A stretch of 64,000 nt of DNA from Pseudomonas sp. 5P_3.1_Bac2 (GCF_025465995.1 NZ_JANLNY010000004.1:558001-622000), one strand, 5' to 3'. Positions 43,608 to 54,956 are shown, counted from the first letter of the stretch. Translations and numbers: made by a program. Notes: generated by a model not told the origin, from the sequence alone.

Positions 43608-45272
43608 ATGAGCAAGCCAGAAACCGTCGCCGCCGCCAACTTTCTCCGCCCCATCGTTCAGGCTGATTTGGACGCTGGTAAGCACGCGAAAATCATCACT
43701 CGCTTCCCGCCGGAGCCCAACGGCTACCTGCATATTGGTCACGCGAAGTCGATTTGCCTGAACTTCGGTTTGGCCCAGGAGTTCGGTGGTCAGTGCAACC
43801 TGCGCTTCGACGACACCAACCCGGCGAAAGAAGATCAGGAATATATCGACGCGATCAAAGAAGACGTGCGTTGGTTGGGCTTTCAGTGGGCTGGTAAGGA
43901 GCACTATGCCTCGGATTATTTTGAGCAACTGCACGATTGGGCTGTCGCGCTGATCAAGGCAGGCAAGGCCTATGTCTGCGATTTGTCGCCAGAAGAGGCC
44001 CGTGAATACCGTGGCAGCCTCACCGAGCCAGGCAAGAACAGCCCGTTCCGTGAGCGCAGCGTGGAGGAAAACCTCGACTGGTTTGCCCGCATGAAGGCCG
44101 GTGAGTTCCCGGACGGTGCCCGTGCCCTGCGCGCCAAGATCGATATGGCCTCGCCGAACATGAACCTGCGCGACCCGATCCTCTACCGAATTCGTCACGC
44201 CCATCACCATCAAACGGGTGATAAATGGTGCATCTACCCAAGCTATGACTTCACCCATGGTCAGTCGGATGCCATCGAAGGCGTCACGCACTCCATTTGC
44301 ACCCTGGAGTTCGAAGATCACCGCCCACTTTATGAGTGGTTCCTGGAGCAGTTGCCGGTACCGGAGCAGCCGCGTCAGTACGAATTCGCCCGACTGAATC
44401 TGAACTACACCATCACCAGCAAGCGCAAGCTCAAGCAATTGGTGGATGAAGAGCACGTCAGTGGTTGGGACGATCCGCGCATGTCGACCTTGTCGGGCTT
44501 CCGTCGCCGGGGTTACACGCCTGCTTCGATTCGCACCTTCTGCGACATGATCGGGGTTAACCGCGCAGGCGGTCTGGTCGATATCGGCATGCTCGAGTTC
44601 GCCATCCGTGAAGACCTTGACGCTAACGCCAGCCGCGCCATGTGCGTGCTCAAGCCGCTCAAGGTAGTCATCACCAACTACCCAGAAGGCCAGGTCGAGA
44701 ATCTCGAACTGCCGCGCCACCCTAAGCAAGACATGGGTGTGCGCACGCTACCGTTTAGCCGCGAGATTTTTATTGATGCCAGCGACTTTGAAGAAGTCCC
44801 GCCGGCTGGCTTTAAGCGTCTGATCCCCGGCGGCGAAGTGCGTCTGCGTGGTAGCTACGTGATTCGCGCCGATGAGGCGATCAAAGATGCACAAGGCAAT
44901 ATCGTTGAACTGCGCTGCAGCTATGACGACAACACCTTGGGCAAGAACCCCGAAGGACGCAAGGTTAAGGGCGTGATTCACTGGGTGCCGGCGGCGCAGA
45001 GCATTGAGTGCGAAGTGCGTCTGTACGACCGTCTGTTCAAGTCGCCAAACCCAGAAAAAGCCGAAGAGGGCGGCAGCTTCCTCGACAACATCAACCCAGA
45101 GTCCTTGGTGGTGCTTAAAGGTTGTCGCGCTGAGCCGTCTCTGGCGCAAGCCACTGTTGAGGAGCGCTTCCAGTTTGAGCGCGAAGGCTACTTCTGTCTG
45201 GATAGCCGCGACAGCAAGCCTGAAGCGTTGGTGTTTAACCGCACCGTGACGTTGCGCGACTCTTGGACCTGA
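43608..45272 (+). CDS. glnS: Glutaminyl-tRNA synthetase
   Basis: 554 residues from ATG 43608 ([16 protein letters not shown]) with AAGGA at 43599-43603; a more upstream start is not conserved. Class I signatures are [17 protein letters not shown] (HIGH) and [14 protein letters not shown] (KMSKS equivalent). GlnRS-specific anticodon beta-barrels fill the C-terminal third. It charges tRNA-Gln directly. Confidence 0.97.
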   Translation: MSKPETVAAANFLRPIVQADLDAGKHAKIITRFPPEPNGYLHIGHAKSICLNFGLAQEFGGQCNLRFDDTNPAKEDQEYIDAIKEDVRWLGFQWAGKEHYASDYFEQLHDWAVALIKAGKAYVCDLSPEEAREYRGSLTEPGKNSPFRERSVEENLDWFARMKAGEFPDGARALRAKIDMASPNMNLRDPILYRIRHAHHHQTGDKWCIYPSYDFTHGQSDAIEGVTHSICTLEFEDHRPLYEWFLEQLPVPEQPRQYEFARLNLNYTITSKRKLKQLVDEEHVSGWDDPRMSTLSGFRRRGYTPASIRTFCDMIGVNRAGGLVDIGMLEFAIREDLDANASRAMCVLKPLKVVITNYPEGQVENLELPRHPKQDMGVRTLPFSREIFIDASDFEEVPPAGFKRLIPGGEVRLRGSYVIRADEAIKDAQGNIVELRCSYDDNTLGKNPEGRKVKGVIHWVPAAQSIECEVRLYDRLFKSPNPEKAEEGGSFLDNINPESLVVLKGCRAEPSLAQATVEERFQFEREGYFCLDSRDSKPEALVFNRTVTLRDSWT

Positions 45273-45338
45273 TCGCTGTGCTAAGCCCTGGCGCCATGCG
45301 CGGGCTTGGCTGGCGAGCCTAACCGGTTGTATGTTTAA

Positions 45339-45367
45339 ACGGGTCGCTGTGGCGGCCCGTGACTTTT
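45339..45367 (+). terminator. Probable terminator of glnS
   Basis: ACGGGTCGC-TGT-GGCGGCCCGT with T5 shortly after. A further hairpin (AAGCCC/GGGCTT) lies nearer the glnS stop at 45283-45307. The spacing to cysS is only 14 bases, so read-through is likely. Confidence 0.5.
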
Positions 45368-45380
45368 TCAAGGAACCTCG

Positions 45381-46763
45381 ATGCTCTCGATCTATAACAC
45401 GCTGACCAAAAGCAAAGACGTCTTCACCCCGTTGGTGGCCAATCAGGTGCGCATGTACGTATGCGGCATGACGGTTTACGACTTCTGTCACATTGGTCAT
45501 GCGCGGGTCATGGTGGCATTCGACGTGGCGACCCGTTGGTTACGGCATCGTGGTTACGACGTGACGTACGTGCGCAATATCACCGACATCGACGACAAGA
45601 TCATTCGTCGCGCTAATGAAAACGGCGAGCCGTTTGAGGCGCTGGTGGAGCGCATGATCGCCGCCATGCATGAGGATGAAGGTCGTCTTAATGTGTTGCG
45701 GCCCGATCAGGAACCGCGCGCTACGGCCCATATCGCCGGCATGCACAGCATGATTCAAACTCTGATCGACAAAGGCTTTGCCTATGCGCCTGGTAATGGT
45801 GATGTGTATTACCGCGTGGGTAAGTTTGTGGGTTACGGCAAGCTGTCGCGGCGCAAAATTGATGAGCTGAAGATCGGTGCGCGTATCGAGGTCGATGAAA
45901 TTAAAGAAGACCCGCTCGATTTCGTACTGTGGAAGGCGGCCAAGCCAGGTGAGCCAAGCTGGGCTTCGCCGTGGGGTGAAGGTCGTCCGGGTTGGCACAT
46001 CGAGTGCTCGGTGATGTCGACCTGCTGCCTGGGCGAAACCTTCGATATCCACGGTGGTGGCCCAGACTTGGTGTTCCCGCACCACGAAAACGAAATCGCC
46101 CAGAGCGAAGCCGCCACTGGCAAGCTCTACGCCAATGCCTGGATGCATGCTGGTGCCGTGCGCGTGGATGGCGAGAAGATGTCCAAATCCTTGGGTAACT
46201 TCTTCACCATCCGTGAAGTGCTGTTGAAATATCATCCAGAAGTGGTGCGTTACCTGCTGGTATCCAGTCACTACCGCAGCCCGATCAACTATTCCGAAGA
46301 CAGTCTGCGGGAAGCCAAAAGTGCTTTGGAGCGCTTTTACAACGCTCTGAAGGGGCTGCCAAAGGTGGTTGCTGCCGGTGGCGAGGCTTATGTGGAGCGC
46401 TTTAGCGCGGCCATGGATGATGATTTCAACTCGCCGGAAGCGTGTGCGGTGTTGTTCGACATGGCACGCGAGATTAACCGCTTGCGCGAAACTGATTTGC
46501 CGGCAGCTGCGGCTTTGGCGGCGCGCTTGCAAGAGTTGGCCGGATTGTTGGGGGTTTTGCAGCTTGAACCCGAGGCGTTTTTGCAGGCGGGTGCGGCAGG
46601 TAAGGTCGATGCTGCGGAGGTGGATGGGTTGATCGCCGCGCGGTTACAGGCGCGAGCGGATAAAGATTGGGCTGAGTCCGATCGCATCCGTGATCAGCTC
46701 AGCGCTATGGGCGTGGTGCTGGAGGACGGTAAGGGTGGTACTACCTGGCGTTTGACCCAGTAA
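45381..46763 (+). CDS. cysS: Cysteinyl-tRNA synthetase
   Basis: 460 residues; CAAGGAACCTCG precedes ATG 45381. Class I motifs are [18 protein letters not shown] (HIGH and zinc Cys), [10 protein letters not shown] (zinc Cys), [11 protein letters not shown] and [13 protein letters not shown] (KMSKS). It charges tRNA-Cys. The gene follows glnS on the same strand, an arrangement also known in P. aeruginosa. Confidence 0.97.
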   Translation: MLSIYNTLTKSKDVFTPLVANQVRMYVCGMTVYDFCHIGHARVMVAFDVATRWLRHRGYDVTYVRNITDIDDKIIRRANENGEPFEALVERMIAAMHEDEGRLNVLRPDQEPRATAHIAGMHSMIQTLIDKGFAYAPGNGDVYYRVGKFVGYGKLSRRKIDELKIGARIEVDEIKEDPLDFVLWKAAKPGEPSWASPWGEGRPGWHIECSVMSTCCLGETFDIHGGGPDLVFPHHENEIAQSEAATGKLYANAWMHAGAVRVDGEKMSKSLGNFFTIREVLLKYHPEVVRYLLVSSHYRSPINYSEDSLREAKSALERFYNALKGLPKVVAAGGEAYVERFSAAMDDDFNSPEACAVLFDMAREINRLRETDLPAAAALAARLQELAGLLGVLQLEPEAFLQAGAAGKVDAAEVDGLIAARLQARADKDWAESDRIRDQLSAMGVVLEDGKGGTTWRLTQ

Positions 46764-46805
46764 GCCAAGGTTGCGCCGAATGCCTTAGGTGTTTGGCGCG
46801 GGCAC

Positions 46806-46851
46806 AAAAAAAGCCCCTTGTCGGTGATGCCGGCAAGGGGCTTGTTATTTT
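46806..46851. terminator. Bidirectional terminator between cysS and folD
   Basis: A7 then GCCCCTTG (46813-46820) paired with CAAGGGGC (46834-46841), followed by TTGTTATTTT. Confidence 0.85.
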
Positions 46852-46861
46852 GCTGTGCGGT

Positions 46862-47716
46862 TTAGTTGTGCAGGTGCTCGGCCGCGTGCAGGGTGTTTTC
46901 CAGCAGGCAGGCGCGGGTCATGGGGCCGACGCCGCCTGGTACTGGAGTGATCCAGCCGGCGCGGGGCAGAGCGGTCTCGTAAACCACGTCGCCAATCAGC
47001 TTGCCGTCGGCTTGGCGGTTGATGCCGACGTCAATCACGATAGCGCCCGGCTTGATCCATTCCCCTTTAACCAGACCTGGTTTGCCGGCGGCGACCACCA
47101 CGATATCGGCCTGGCCTACGTGGCCGGCCAGGTCCTTGGTGAAACGGTGAGTTACGGTCACGGTGCAACCGGCCAGCAGCAGCTCCATGGCCATAGGGCG
47201 GCCAACAATGTTGGAGGCGCCCACTACTACGGCGTGCATGCCATACAGGTCGGCGCCGGTGCTGTGAAGCAGAGTCATGATGCCTTTCGGTGTGCAAGGG
47301 CGTAGCAGCGGCATGCGCTGGGCCAGGCGGCCAATGTTGTAGGGGTGGAAGCCGTCTACGTCTTTGTCGGGGCGAATGCGCTCTAATAAAGGCGAGGAAT
47401 CCAGGTGCTCAGGCAGGGGCAGCTGCACCAGAATGCCGTCGATTGCTGGGTCTTCATTTAGGCGGTCGATCAGCGCCATCAGTTCGTCTTGGCTGGTGGT
47501 GTCCGGCAAGTCGTAGGCTTGGGAGTTAAACCCGACTTCTCCACAGTCTTTACGCTTGTGCGACACGTAGACTTGGGACGCAGGGTCGCTGCCGACGAGA
47601 ATCACCGCCAGGCCAGGTGCGCGCAGGCCTTGTTGGCGTCGTTCGTCGACACGTTTGGCGATCTGCTGACGCAGGCTGGCGGCAATTGCTTTGCCATCGA
47701 TCAGTTGTGCGGTCAT
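46862..47716 (-). CDS. folD: Methylenetetrahydrofolate dehydrogenase / methenyl-THF cyclohydrolase FolD
   Basis: 284 residues. The catalytic Lys is in [16 protein letters not shown] (YxxxK), followed by [27 protein letters not shown], the NADP loop [18 protein letters not shown], and the C-terminal [19 protein letters not shown]. It interconverts one-carbon folates in the cytoplasm. Monocistronic. Confidence 0.96.
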   Translation of the reverse strand: MTAQLIDGKAIAASLRQQIAKRVDERRQQGLRAPGLAVILVGSDPASQVYVSHKRKDCGEVGFNSQAYDLPDTTSQDELMALIDRLNEDPAIDGILVQLPLPEHLDSSPLLERIRPDKDVDGFHPYNIGRLAQRMPLLRPCTPKGIMTLLHSTGADLYGMHAVVVGASNIVGRPMAMELLLAGCTVTVTHRFTKDLAGHVGQADIVVVAAGKPGLVKGEWIKPGAIVIDVGINRQADGKLIGDVVYETALPRAGWITPVPGGVGPMTRACLLENTLHAAEHLHN

Positions 47717-47849
47717 TACGCTTGGTTAACCATAAAGAAGGACAAGAAAAAGGACGCGCATTCTCGCATGGTGCTGCGATGGGGCAAAGGCGCAAGCCAG
47801 GGTTTTCGCGTAAGCCCTTTAAATATTTAACTTTTTTTTAAAATTACTG

Positions 47850-47876
47850 TTGACGACTAATAAGCTGCTCTATAAC
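47850..47876 (+). promoter_or_regulatory. Candidate promoter of the tRNA-Arg/His genes
   Basis: TTGACG (47850-47855) and TATAAC (47871-47876), 15 bases apart, or 16 if GTTGAC is taken. They follow a long A/T stretch resembling an UP element and precede a GC-rich discriminator (CGCCCCGC), the arrangement of stringently controlled stable-RNA promoters. Confidence 0.5.
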
Positions 47877-47989
47877 ATTCGCCCCGCTTGTCGAGCACAG
47901 CCAGACGCTGGGTAAGACGGCAAAGGTCGAAGCTGCAAAGTTTTTTCCCGAAGCCGAAAAGCTTTAAGTCTGCTCTAGCAGATGGATAA

Positions 47990-48066
47990 GCGCCCGTAGC
48001 TCAGCTGGATAGAGCATCCGCCTTCTAAGCGGATGGTCGCAGGTTCGAGTCCTGCCGGGTGCGCCA
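47990..48066 (+). tRNA. tRNA-Arg (anticodon TCT)
   Basis: 77 bases. Acceptor GCGCCCG pairs with CGGGTGC (one G-T), discriminator G, encoded CCA. The anticodon arm CCGCC-TTCTAAG-CGG carries TCT. T-arm AGGTTCGAGTCCT. Confidence 0.95.
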
Positions 48067-48099
48067 TTTGGCGGTCTTGGCTCAAGCAAATGCAATATG

Positions 48100-48175
48100 G
48101 TGGGCGTAGCTCAGTTGGTAGAGCACAGGATTGTGACTCCTGTTGTCGTGGGTTCGATCCCCATCGTCCACCCCA
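48100..48175 (+). tRNA. tRNA-His (anticodon GTG)
   Basis: 76 bases, plus an encoded G at 48099 that can serve as the His-specific G-1 opposite C73. Acceptor GTGGGCG pairs with CGTCCAC (one G-T), encoded CCA. The anticodon loop TTGTGAC contains GTG. It starts 33 bases after tRNA-Arg. Confidence 0.95.
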
Positions 48176-48186
48176 TATTTAGAAGG

Positions 48187-48211
48187 CGCCAGGTTAACCC
48201 CTGGCGTTTTC
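48187..48211 (+). terminator. Terminator after tRNA-His
   Basis: CGCCAGG-TTAACC-CCTGGCG then TTTT, between tRNA-His and tRNA-Leu. It suggests partial termination or separate transcription of tRNA-Leu. Confidence 0.7.
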
Positions 48212-48226
48212 GTATGAAGCTTTACC

Positions 48227-48311
48227 GCGGACGTGGTGGAATTGGTAGACACACTGGATTTAGGTTCCAGCGCCGCAAGGCGTGAGAGTTCGAGTCTCTC
48301 CGTCCGCACCA
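48227..48311 (+). tRNA. tRNA-Leu (anticodon TAG)
   Basis: 85 bases with a long variable arm (CGCCGCAAGGCG), typical of Leu. Acceptor GCGGACG pairs with CGTCCGC, discriminator A, encoded CCA. Anticodon stem CTGGA/TCCAG with loop TTTAGGT gives TAG. Confidence 0.95.
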
Positions 48312-48350
48312 TCTTTTTGAACTCCCTCCCGTTTGCCGCTTGTATCTAGG

Positions 48351-48379
48351 GTGACTTCTGCAAATTGACCCTCTAGAAT
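48351..48379 (+). promoter_or_regulatory. tig: Candidate promoter of tig
   Basis: GTGACT (48351-48356) and TAGAAT (48374-48379) with a 17-base spacer, about 60 bases before the tig start. Confidence 0.5.
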
Positions 48380-48440
48380 GCATGCCCTTGATTTGGGGTC
48401 GGTAAACGGCCGGCTTATGTCTGTGCAACGAGGATTATTC

Positions 48441-49751
48441 ATGCAAGTTTCTGTTGAAAGCACTTCTGCTCTAGAGCGCCGTATGACCGTTGGTGTCTCT
48501 GTTGAGCGCATCGAGACTGAAGTCAACAAGCGTCTGCAGCAGACTGCCCGTCGTGCCAAGGTGCCTGGCTTCCGTCCTGGCAAAGTGCCGATGAGTGTGA
48601 TCCGTCAGCGTTACGAAGACGCTGCTCGCCAAGAAGCCCTGGGCGATCTGATCCAAGCCACTTTCTACGAAGCCATCGTTGAGCAAAAACTCAACCCAGC
48701 TGGCGCGCCTTCTGTTGAGCCGAAAACCTTCGAAAAGGGTAAGGATCTGGAATACGTCGCCACTTTCGAAGTGTTCCCAGAATTCACCGTTGCGGGCCTG
48801 GAGTCGATCTCCGTTGAGCGTCTGCAAGCCGACGTGGCTGCCGCTGATGTCGACAACATGCTGGACATCCTGCGTAAGCAAAACACTCGTTTTGAAGCAG
48901 TCGAGCGTGCCGCTGAAAATGGCGACCAACTGAATATTGACTTCGTCGGCAAAGTTGACGGTGAAGTATTCGCAGGTGGTTCGGCTAAGGGCACCCAGCT
49001 GGTACTGGGCTCCGGCCGCATGATCCCTGGCTTCGAAGAAGCTCTGGTAGGCGCTAAAGCCGGCGAAGAGAAGGTCATTAACCCGACTTTCCCAGCTGAT
49101 TACCAGAACCTTGACCTGGCCGGCAAAGCAGCTGAGTTCACTGTGACTGTTAACAGTGTTGCGGCTCCGCAACTGCCTGAGCTGAATGACGACTTCTTCG
49201 CCCTGTTCGGCGTTAAAGAAGGCGGCCTGGAAGGTTTCCGCGCTGAAGTGCAGAAAAACATGGAGCGCGAGCTGCGTCAGGCCATCAAGTCCAAGGTTAA
49301 AAACCAAGTGATGGACGGTCTGCTGGCTGCTAACCCAGTTGAAGTGCCTAAGGCGCTGATCAGCAACGAAGTTAACCGTCTGCGCGTACAAGCCGTACAG
49401 CAGTTTGGTGGCAACCTGAAAGCTGACCAACTGCCGGCTGAACTGTTCGAAGAACAAGCTAAGCGCCGTGTGGTGCTGGGCTTGGTTGTGGCTGAAGTGG
49501 TTAAGCAGTTCGACCTCAAGCCTGATGATGCCCGCGTACGCAGCATGATCGAAGAAATGGCTTCGGCTTACCAAGAGCCTGAGCAAGTGGTGGCCTGGTA
49601 CTACAAAAACGAACAGCAAATGAACGAAGTACGTTCTGTTGTGCTGGAAGAGCAAGTTGTAGATACTGTTTTGCAGAAGGCCAATGTGACCGATAAGGCG
49701 GTCTCTTACGAAGAAGCTGTCAAGCCGGTTGAAGCACCGCAAGCCGCCTGA
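48441..49751 (+). CDS. tig: Trigger factor
   Basis: 436 residues from ATG 48441 ([17 protein letters not shown]) with CGAGGA upstream; the frame runs further back but is not conserved. The ribosome-binding signature [18 protein letters not shown] is at about 41-58 (GFRxGxxP). The FKBP-like PPIase domain (about 155-240) includes [20 protein letters not shown]. The C-terminal helical arms follow. It is the first chaperone to meet nascent chains. It starts the quality-control block and is separated from clpP by a hairpin. Confidence 0.97.
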   Translation: MQVSVESTSALERRMTVGVSVERIETEVNKRLQQTARRAKVPGFRPGKVPMSVIRQRYEDAARQEALGDLIQATFYEAIVEQKLNPAGAPSVEPKTFEKGKDLEYVATFEVFPEFTVAGLESISVERLQADVAAADVDNMLDILRKQNTRFEAVERAAENGDQLNIDFVGKVDGEVFAGGSAKGTQLVLGSGRMIPGFEEALVGAKAGEEKVINPTFPADYQNLDLAGKAAEFTVTVNSVAAPQLPELNDDFFALFGVKEGGLEGFRAEVQKNMERELRQAIKSKVKNQVMDGLLAANPVEVPKALISNEVNRLRVQAVQQFGGNLKADQLPAELFEEQAKRRVVLGLVVAEVVKQFDLKPDDARVRSMIEEMASAYQEPEQVVAWYYKNEQQMNEVRSVVLEEQVVDTVLQKANVTDKAVSYEEAVKPVEAPQAA

Positions 49752-49775
49752 TCTGTTGACCTCGTTCGAACACGC

Positions 49776-49803
49776 CATAAGCCAGCCTTAGCGCTGGCTT
49801 ATG
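49776..49803 (+). terminator. Hairpin between tig and clpP
   Basis: CATAAGCCAG-CCTTAGCG-CTGGCTTATG: ten-base perfect stem, followed by CGCATTTGCG rather than a T run. Probably a partial terminator or a processing site. Confidence 0.6.
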
Positions 49804-49841
49804 CGCATTTGCGATTTGACTATTTAGGGAGCGAGTGCAGC

Positions 49842-50483
49842 ATGTCCCGCAATCCTTTCATGCAACAAATGCCTGAAATCCAAGCCGCTGGTGGCTTAGT
49901 ACCTATGGTGGTAGAGCAATCTGCTCGGGGTGAGCGTGCCTACGACATCTACTCGCGTCTGCTCAAGGAACGAGTGATTTTTCTGGTCGGCCAAGTCGAA
50001 GACTATATGGCCAACCTGATCTGTGCCCAGCTGCTGTTCCTAGAGGCTGAAAACCCGGACAAAGATATCCATCTGTATATCAACTCCCCGGGTGGCTCAG
50101 TGACCGCTGGTATGGCGATCTACGACACCATGCAGTTCATCAAGGCTGACGTGTCTACTACGTGTATCGGTCAAGCTTGCAGCATGGGCGCGTTCCTGTT
50201 GGCTGGCGGCGCTGAGGGCAAGCGTTTCTGTCTGCCGAACTCACGCGTGATGATTCACCAGCCTCTGGGCGGTTTCCAAGGTCAAGCCTCTGACATCGAC
50301 ATTCATGCACGCGAGATTCTGTATATCCGTGAGCGCCTGAACCAGTTGCTGGCTCATCACACCGGGCAAACCCTTGAAGCCATCGAGCGCGATACCAATC
50401 GCGACAACTTCATGAGTGCCACACGAGCGCAGGAATACGGTCTGGTTGACGCTGTTCTGGAAAAGCGGCAGATGCCGGTTTAA
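49842..50483 (+). CDS. clpP: ATP-dependent Clp protease proteolytic subunit ClpP
   Basis: 213 residues from ATG 49842 ([18 protein letters not shown]); AGGGAGCGAG lies upstream. Serine-protease landmarks are [11 protein letters not shown] (oxyanion loop), [10 protein letters not shown] with nucleophile Ser114 and [10 protein letters not shown] with His139; an Asp in ERDTNRDNF completes the triad. It forms the tetradecameric chamber fed by ClpX, encoded 116 bases downstream. Confidence 0.98.
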   Translation: MSRNPFMQQMPEIQAAGGLVPMVVEQSARGERAYDIYSRLLKERVIFLVGQVEDYMANLICAQLLFLEAENPDKDIHLYINSPGGSVTAGMAIYDTMQFIKADVSTTCIGQACSMGAFLLAGGAEGKRFCLPNSRVMIHQPLGGFQGQASDIDIHAREILYIRERLNQLLAHHTGQTLEAIERDTNRDNFMSATRAQEYGLVDAVLEKRQMPV

Positions 50484-50599
50484 CAGCTATATAGATAGGG
50501 CGCAGTCGTGTGCTGCGATTAAGTAGGCGGTGCGCCCTTGAAAATGCTCGTATTTGCCTTCATCTTGTGTTTTAAGCCTACCCGTATTGGATTGAACGA

Positions 50600-51880
50600 A
50601 TGACTGACACCCGCAACGGCGAGGACAACGGCAAGTTGCTTTATTGCTCCTTCTGCGGCAAAAGCCAGCATGAAGTGCGCAAACTGATTGCCGGTCCCTC
50701 CGTCTTTATCTGCGACGAGTGCGTTGACCTGTGTAACGACATCATCCGTGAGGAGGTGCAGGAGGCACAGGCTGAGAGCAGCGCGCACAAATTGCCAGCA
50801 CCCAAGGAAATCAGCGGCATTCTTGACCAATATGTAATCGGTCAGGAGCGCGCGAAGAAGATCTTGGCTGTCGCAGTCTATAACCATTACAAACGTCTCA
50901 ATCAGCGCGACAAGAAAGATGAAGTCGAGCTGGGCAAGAGCAACATTCTGCTGATCGGTCCTACTGGTTCGGGTAAAACCTTGCTGGCAGAAACCTTGGC
51001 ACGCTTGCTCAATGTGCCGTTTACCATTGCCGACGCCACCACCCTGACCGAAGCCGGTTATGTGGGGGAGGATGTCGAGAACATCATTCAAAAGCTGCTG
51101 CAGAAGTGCGACTACGACGTAGAAAAAGCTCAGATGGGCATTGTCTATATCGATGAAATCGACAAGATTTCGCGCAAGTCGGATAACCCATCTATCACCC
51201 GCGATGTCTCGGGTGAGGGCGTGCAGCAAGCGTTGCTTAAGCTAATCGAAGGCACAGTGGCCTCGGTGCCGCCGCAGGGTGGCCGTAAGCATCCGCAGCA
51301 AGAGTTCCTGCAAGTCGATACGCGCAATATCCTGTTTATCTGTGGTGGCGCGTTCTCTGGTCTTGAAAAGGTCATTCAGGGGCGCTCGACCAAAGGCGGC
51401 ATTGGCTTTGGTGCTGAAGTGCGCAGTAAGGAAGAGGGCAAGAAAGTCGGTGAATCGCTGCGTGCGGTGGAGCCTGACGATCTGGTCAAATTCGGCCTTA
51501 TCCCAGAGTTCGTCGGCCGCTTGCCGGTGATCGCGACTCTGGATGAGCTGGATGAAGCCGCTCTGGTGCAAATCCTCACTGAGCCGAAGAACGCCCTGAC
51601 TAAGCAGTATGGCAAGTTGTTCGAGATGGAAGGCGTTGAGCTGGAATTCCGTCCGGATGCCTTGAAATCTGTGGCCCTTAAGGCTTTGGAGCGTAAAACC
51701 GGGGCTCGTGGTCTGCGCTCGATTCTCGAAGGTGTGCTGCTCGACACTATGTACGAGATCCCGTCGCAGTCCGACGTGAGCAAGGTGGTTATCGACGAAA
51801 GCGTTATCGATGGCACCTCCAAACCCTTGCTGATTTACGAAAATACCGAGCTGCCGGCTAAAGCGGCACCGGATGCGTAA
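50600..51880 (+). CDS. clpX: ATP-dependent Clp protease ATPase subunit ClpX
   Basis: 426 residues. The N-terminal zinc finger has Cys16, Cys19, Cys38 and Cys41 (YCSFCGKS and [10 protein letters not shown]). AAA+ motifs are [16 protein letters not shown] (Walker A), [10 protein letters not shown] (Walker B), the pore loop GYVGEDVEN, and the ClpP-contact loop text within [17 protein letters not shown]. It unfolds tagged substrates for ClpP. It ends at a strong terminator. Confidence 0.98.
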   Translation: MTDTRNGEDNGKLLYCSFCGKSQHEVRKLIAGPSVFICDECVDLCNDIIREEVQEAQAESSAHKLPAPKEISGILDQYVIGQERAKKILAVAVYNHYKRLNQRDKKDEVELGKSNILLIGPTGSGKTLLAETLARLLNVPFTIADATTLTEAGYVGEDVENIIQKLLQKCDYDVEKAQMGIVYIDEIDKISRKSDNPSITRDVSGEGVQQALLKLIEGTVASVPPQGGRKHPQQEFLQVDTRNILFICGGAFSGLEKVIQGRSTKGGIGFGAEVRSKEEGKKVGESLRAVEPDDLVKFGLIPEFVGRLPVIATLDELDEAALVQILTEPKNALTKQYGKLFEMEGVELEFRPDALKSVALKALERKTGARGLRSILEGVLLDTMYEIPSQSDVSKVVIDESVIDGTSKPLLIYENTELPAKAAPDA

Positions 51881-51900
51881 CGCATCGGTTATATGATGTA

Positions 51901-51932
51901 AAAAAAGGGGCCTAACGGCCCCTTTTCTTTTC
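51901..51932 (+). terminator. Terminator of clpX
   Basis: GGGGCC-TAAC-GGCCCC flanked by A6 and TTTTCTTTT, 20 bases after the stop. Confidence 0.9.
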
Positions 51933-51943
51933 CTACTGCTGCG

Positions 51944-51972
51944 CTTGTTTTTTGTTTGGGCAGCCCCCATCT
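51944..51972 (+). promoter_or_regulatory. lon: Sigma32 (heat-shock) promoter of lon
   Basis: CTTGTTT (51944-51950) and CCCCATCT (51965-51972) are 14 bases apart. The -10 matches the CCCCATNT heat-shock consensus exactly and the -35 shares CTTG. It follows the clpX terminator and lies about 57 bases before the lon start. Confidence 0.72.
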
Positions 51973-52029
51973 TAGGGGCAAGGGTTATCCCATCTTTAAC
52001 GGCCGTAAGGCCGCCGTAGAGCCGAAATT

Positions 52030-54423
52030 ATGAAGACAACCATCGAACTGCCTCTCCTGCCATTGCGCGATGTTGTGGTCTATCCGCATATGGTCATCCC
52101 TTTATTTGTTGGGCGCGAAAAGTCCATCGAGGCCCTCGAGGCCGCGATGGCTGGCGAGAAGCAGATTCTGCTGCTGGCCCAGCGCAACCCCGCCGATGAT
52201 GATCCGGGCGAGGATGCGCTGTACCGCGTCGGTACGGTGGCCACCGTGCTGCAACTGCTGAAGCTGCCCGATGGCACCGTCAAGGTGCTGGTGGAAGGCG
52301 AGCAGCGTGGTGAGATTGAGCGCTTTATCGAGGTGGACGGCCATTGCCGCGCCGAGGTGCAGCTGATCGACGAGATTGATGCGGCTGAGCGCGAGTCGGA
52401 AGTCTTCACCCGCAGCTTGCTGAGCCAGTTTGAACAGTATGTGCAGCTGGGTAAAAAAGTCCCTGCTGAAGTGCTGGCTTCACTCAACGGCATTGATGAG
52501 CCTGGGCGCTTGGTCGACACCATGGCCGCGCACATGGTGCTGAAGATTGAGCAGAAGCAAGAAATTCTCGAGATCACCGATCTAGGCGCGCGTGTTGAGC
52601 ACGTCCTGGCATTGCTGGATGCGGAAATCGACTTACTGCAAGTTGAGAAGCGCATCCGCGGTCGCGTGAAGAAACAAATGGAGCGCAGCCAGCGCGAGTA
52701 CTACCTGAATGAGCAGATGAAGGCCATTCAGAAGGAACTCGGCGACGGTGAAGAAGGGCACAACGAGCTGGATGAGCTGAAAAAGCGCATCGAGAATGCC
52801 GGTCTGAGCACTGAGGCTCACACTAAAGCTACGGCTGAGCTGAACAAGCTTAAGCAGATGTCGCCGATGTCCGCAGAAGCCACTGTAGTGCGCTCCTATA
52901 TCGATTGGCTGGTGAATGTACCGTGGAAGGCGCAGAGCAAAGTGCGCCTGGATCTGGAGCGGGCTGAGAGCATCCTCGATGCGGATCACTACGGTCTGGA
53001 TGAGGTTAAAGAGCGCATCCTCGAATACCTTGCCGTGCAAAAGCGGGTGAAGAAGCTCAAAGGCCCGGTGCTGTGCCTGGTTGGACCACCTGGCGTGGGT
53101 AAGACCTCGCTGGCGGAGTCCATCGCCACTGCGACCAACCGTAAGTTCGTGCGTATGGCCTTGGGCGGCGTACGTGATGAGGCAGAGATCCGTGGTCACC
53201 GGCGCACTTATATCGGCTCGATGCCGGGTCGTTTGATTCAAAAAATGACCAAGGTTGGGGTGCGCAACCCACTGTTCTTGCTCGATGAAATCGACAAGAT
53301 GGGCCAGGACATGCGCGGTGATCCTGCTTCGGCTTTGCTTGAGGTGCTTGATCCCGAGCAGAACCACAACTTCAACGACCATTATTTGGAAGTGGATTAC
53401 GATCTTTCCGACGTAATGTTCCTCTGCACCGCGAACTCGATGAATATTCCCGGCCCGTTGCTGGATCGGATGGAAGTCATTCGCCTGCCGGGTTACACCG
53501 AGGCCGAGAAGATCAATATCGCCACCAAATACCTCGCGCCGAAGCAGATCCAGGCTAACGGTCTGAAAAAGACCGAAGTGCAGATCGAGGTGGAGGCGAT
53601 CCGCGACATCATTCGTTACTACACCCGTGAAGCCGGGGTGCGCAGCCTTGAGCGGCAGATCGCTAAGGTGTGCCGTAAGGTGGTCAAGGAAAACATCACG
53701 CAGAAGAAATTCAAAGTCAGCGTGACGGCCGATTCCCTTGAGCAGTATCTGGGCGTGCGTAAGTTCCGCTACGGTTTGGCCGAGCAGCAGGATCAAATTG
53801 GCCAGGTGACCGGTTTGGCGTGGACCCAAGTCGGTGGTGAGCTGTTGACCATTGAGGCGGTTGTGGTGCCGGGTAAAGGTCAGTTGATCAAAACCGGGTC
53901 CCTGGGCGATGTGATGGTCGAATCGATCACAGCCGCGCAGACCGTGGTCCGTAGCCGTGCCAAGAGCCTGGGAGTGCCTGCGGACTTCTATGAGAAGCAG
54001 GACATCCACATCCATATGCCGGAAGGGGCTACCCCTAAAGATGGCCCTAGCGCAGGCATTGGCATGTGCACGGCGCTGGTCTCAGCCTTGACCCAAATTC
54101 CAGTGCGTGCTGACGTGGCCATGACCGGCGAAATCACCCTGCGTGGCCAAGTGCTAGCCATTGGTGGTTTGAAGGAAAAACTGCTTGCCGCTCATCGCGG
54201 TGGAATCAAGACAGTGATCATTCCTGAAGAGAATGTGCGCGATTTGAAGGAGATTCCTGAAAATATAAAAGCCGACCTGCAGATTAAACCGGTTAAATGG
54301 ATTGACGAGGTCCTGCAAATTGCGCTGCAATACGCCCCGGAGCCCTTGCCCGATGCGGCTCCCATGGTTGCAAAGGATGAGAAACGCGAGTCTGATTCCA
54401 AGGAGCGAATTAGCACGCATTAG
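52030..54423 (+). CDS. lon: ATP-dependent protease Lon
   Basis: 797 residues. The N-terminal substrate domain is about 1-200. The central AAA+ ATPase has [16 protein letters not shown] (Walker A, about 351-366) and [13 protein letters not shown] (Walker B). The C-terminal protease domain has catalytic Ser674 in DGPSAGIGM and the lysine-bearing [14 protein letters not shown]. It degrades misfolded and regulatory proteins. It has its own heat-shock promoter and is followed at once by the hupB promoter. Confidence 0.98.
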   Translation: MKTTIELPLLPLRDVVVYPHMVIPLFVGREKSIEALEAAMAGEKQILLLAQRNPADDDPGEDALYRVGTVATVLQLLKLPDGTVKVLVEGEQRGEIERFIEVDGHCRAEVQLIDEIDAAERESEVFTRSLLSQFEQYVQLGKKVPAEVLASLNGIDEPGRLVDTMAAHMVLKIEQKQEILEITDLGARVEHVLALLDAEIDLLQVEKRIRGRVKKQMERSQREYYLNEQMKAIQKELGDGEEGHNELDELKKRIENAGLSTEAHTKATAELNKLKQMSPMSAEATVVRSYIDWLVNVPWKAQSKVRLDLERAESILDADHYGLDEVKERILEYLAVQKRVKKLKGPVLCLVGPPGVGKTSLAESIATATNRKFVRMALGGVRDEAEIRGHRRTYIGSMPGRLIQKMTKVGVRNPLFLLDEIDKMGQDMRGDPASALLEVLDPEQNHNFNDHYLEVDYDLSDVMFLCTANSMNIPGPLLDRMEVIRLPGYTEAEKINIATKYLAPKQIQANGLKKTEVQIEVEAIRDIIRYYTREAGVRSLERQIAKVCRKVVKENITQKKFKVSVTADSLEQYLGVRKFRYGLAEQQDQIGQVTGLAWTQVGGELLTIEAVVVPGKGQLIKTGSLGDVMVESITAAQTVVRSRAKSLGVPADFYEKQDIHIHMPEGATPKDGPSAGIGMCTALVSALTQIPVRADVAMTGEITLRGQVLAIGGLKEKLLAAHRGGIKTVIIPEENVRDLKEIPENIKADLQIKPVKWIDEVLQIALQYAPEPLPDAAPMVAKDEKRESDSKERISTH

Positions 54424-54436
54424 CCGGAGGGCTTTC

Positions 54437-54466
54437 TTGACACTTTTTCCGAGCCCTTGTTATAAA
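54437..54466 (+). promoter_or_regulatory. hupB: Sigma70 promoter of hupB
   Basis: TTGACA (54437-54442, perfect) and TATAAA (54461-54466) with an 18-base spacer, 13 bases after the lon stop. Confidence 0.8.
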
Positions 54467-54558
54467 GCGGCTCAATCGTGTCAGCGGGCTCTCTAGCACT
54501 GGCTTTGCTTACATTCAAAAGCAAGAAATAAACTCACAGAAATTAAGGGGACTTAAGA

Positions 54559-54831
54559 GTGAACAAGTCGGAACTGATCGATGCCATCGCTGCATCTGCT
54601 GATATCCCGAAAGCTGTTGCTGGCCGTGCGCTGGACGCAGTAATTGAATCCGTTACTGGCGCTCTGAAAGCCGGTGACTCCGTAGTACTGGTTGGTTTCG
54701 GTACTTTCGCGGTTAAAGAGCGTGCTGCTCGTACTGGCCGTAACCCACAAACTGGCAAGCCAATCAGCATCGCTGCCGCCAAGATCCCAGGCTTCAAAGC
54801 TGGCAAGGCCCTTAAAGACGCCGTTAACTAA
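54559..54831 (+). CDS. hupB: DNA-binding protein HU-beta
   Basis: 90 residues from GTG 54559; AAGGGG eight bases upstream is a good ribosome site. HU signature: [25 protein letters not shown], the beta-arm that inserts Pro into the DNA minor groove, with C-terminal [15 protein letters not shown]. Strong codon bias fits an abundant nucleoid protein. Confidence 0.98.
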   Translation: MNKSELIDAIAASADIPKAVAGRALDAVIESVTGALKAGDSVVLVGFGTFAVKERAARTGRNPQTGKPISIAAAKIPGFKAGKALKDAVN

Positions 54832-54887
54832 GGCTCTTTAGGTTTTGCTCTGCGGATCGGTCACTGACTGATCTGAGGTGAGGTGTA

Positions 54888-54915
54888 AGACCTAGCAGAT
54901 GTTCTTGCTAGGTTC
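54888..54915 (+). other. Hairpin in the hupB-ppiD spacer
   Basis: ACCTAGCA and TGCTAGGT form an eight-base stem with an eight-base loop, 60 bases after hupB. No T run. It may stabilise the hupB mRNA 3' end. Confidence 0.5.
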
Positions 54916-54956
54916 TCGAACTCTCCAACTAGATTCGAGCCGCTTCACCAGTGACG

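Noticed and set aside
54915-54955. tRNA-like text (TTCGAGCC followed by CACCA) between hupB and ppiD
   Set aside because: No acceptor, D or anticodon stems can be formed around it, so it is not a tRNA, and a lone T-loop-like string is too weak for a remnant or att site.
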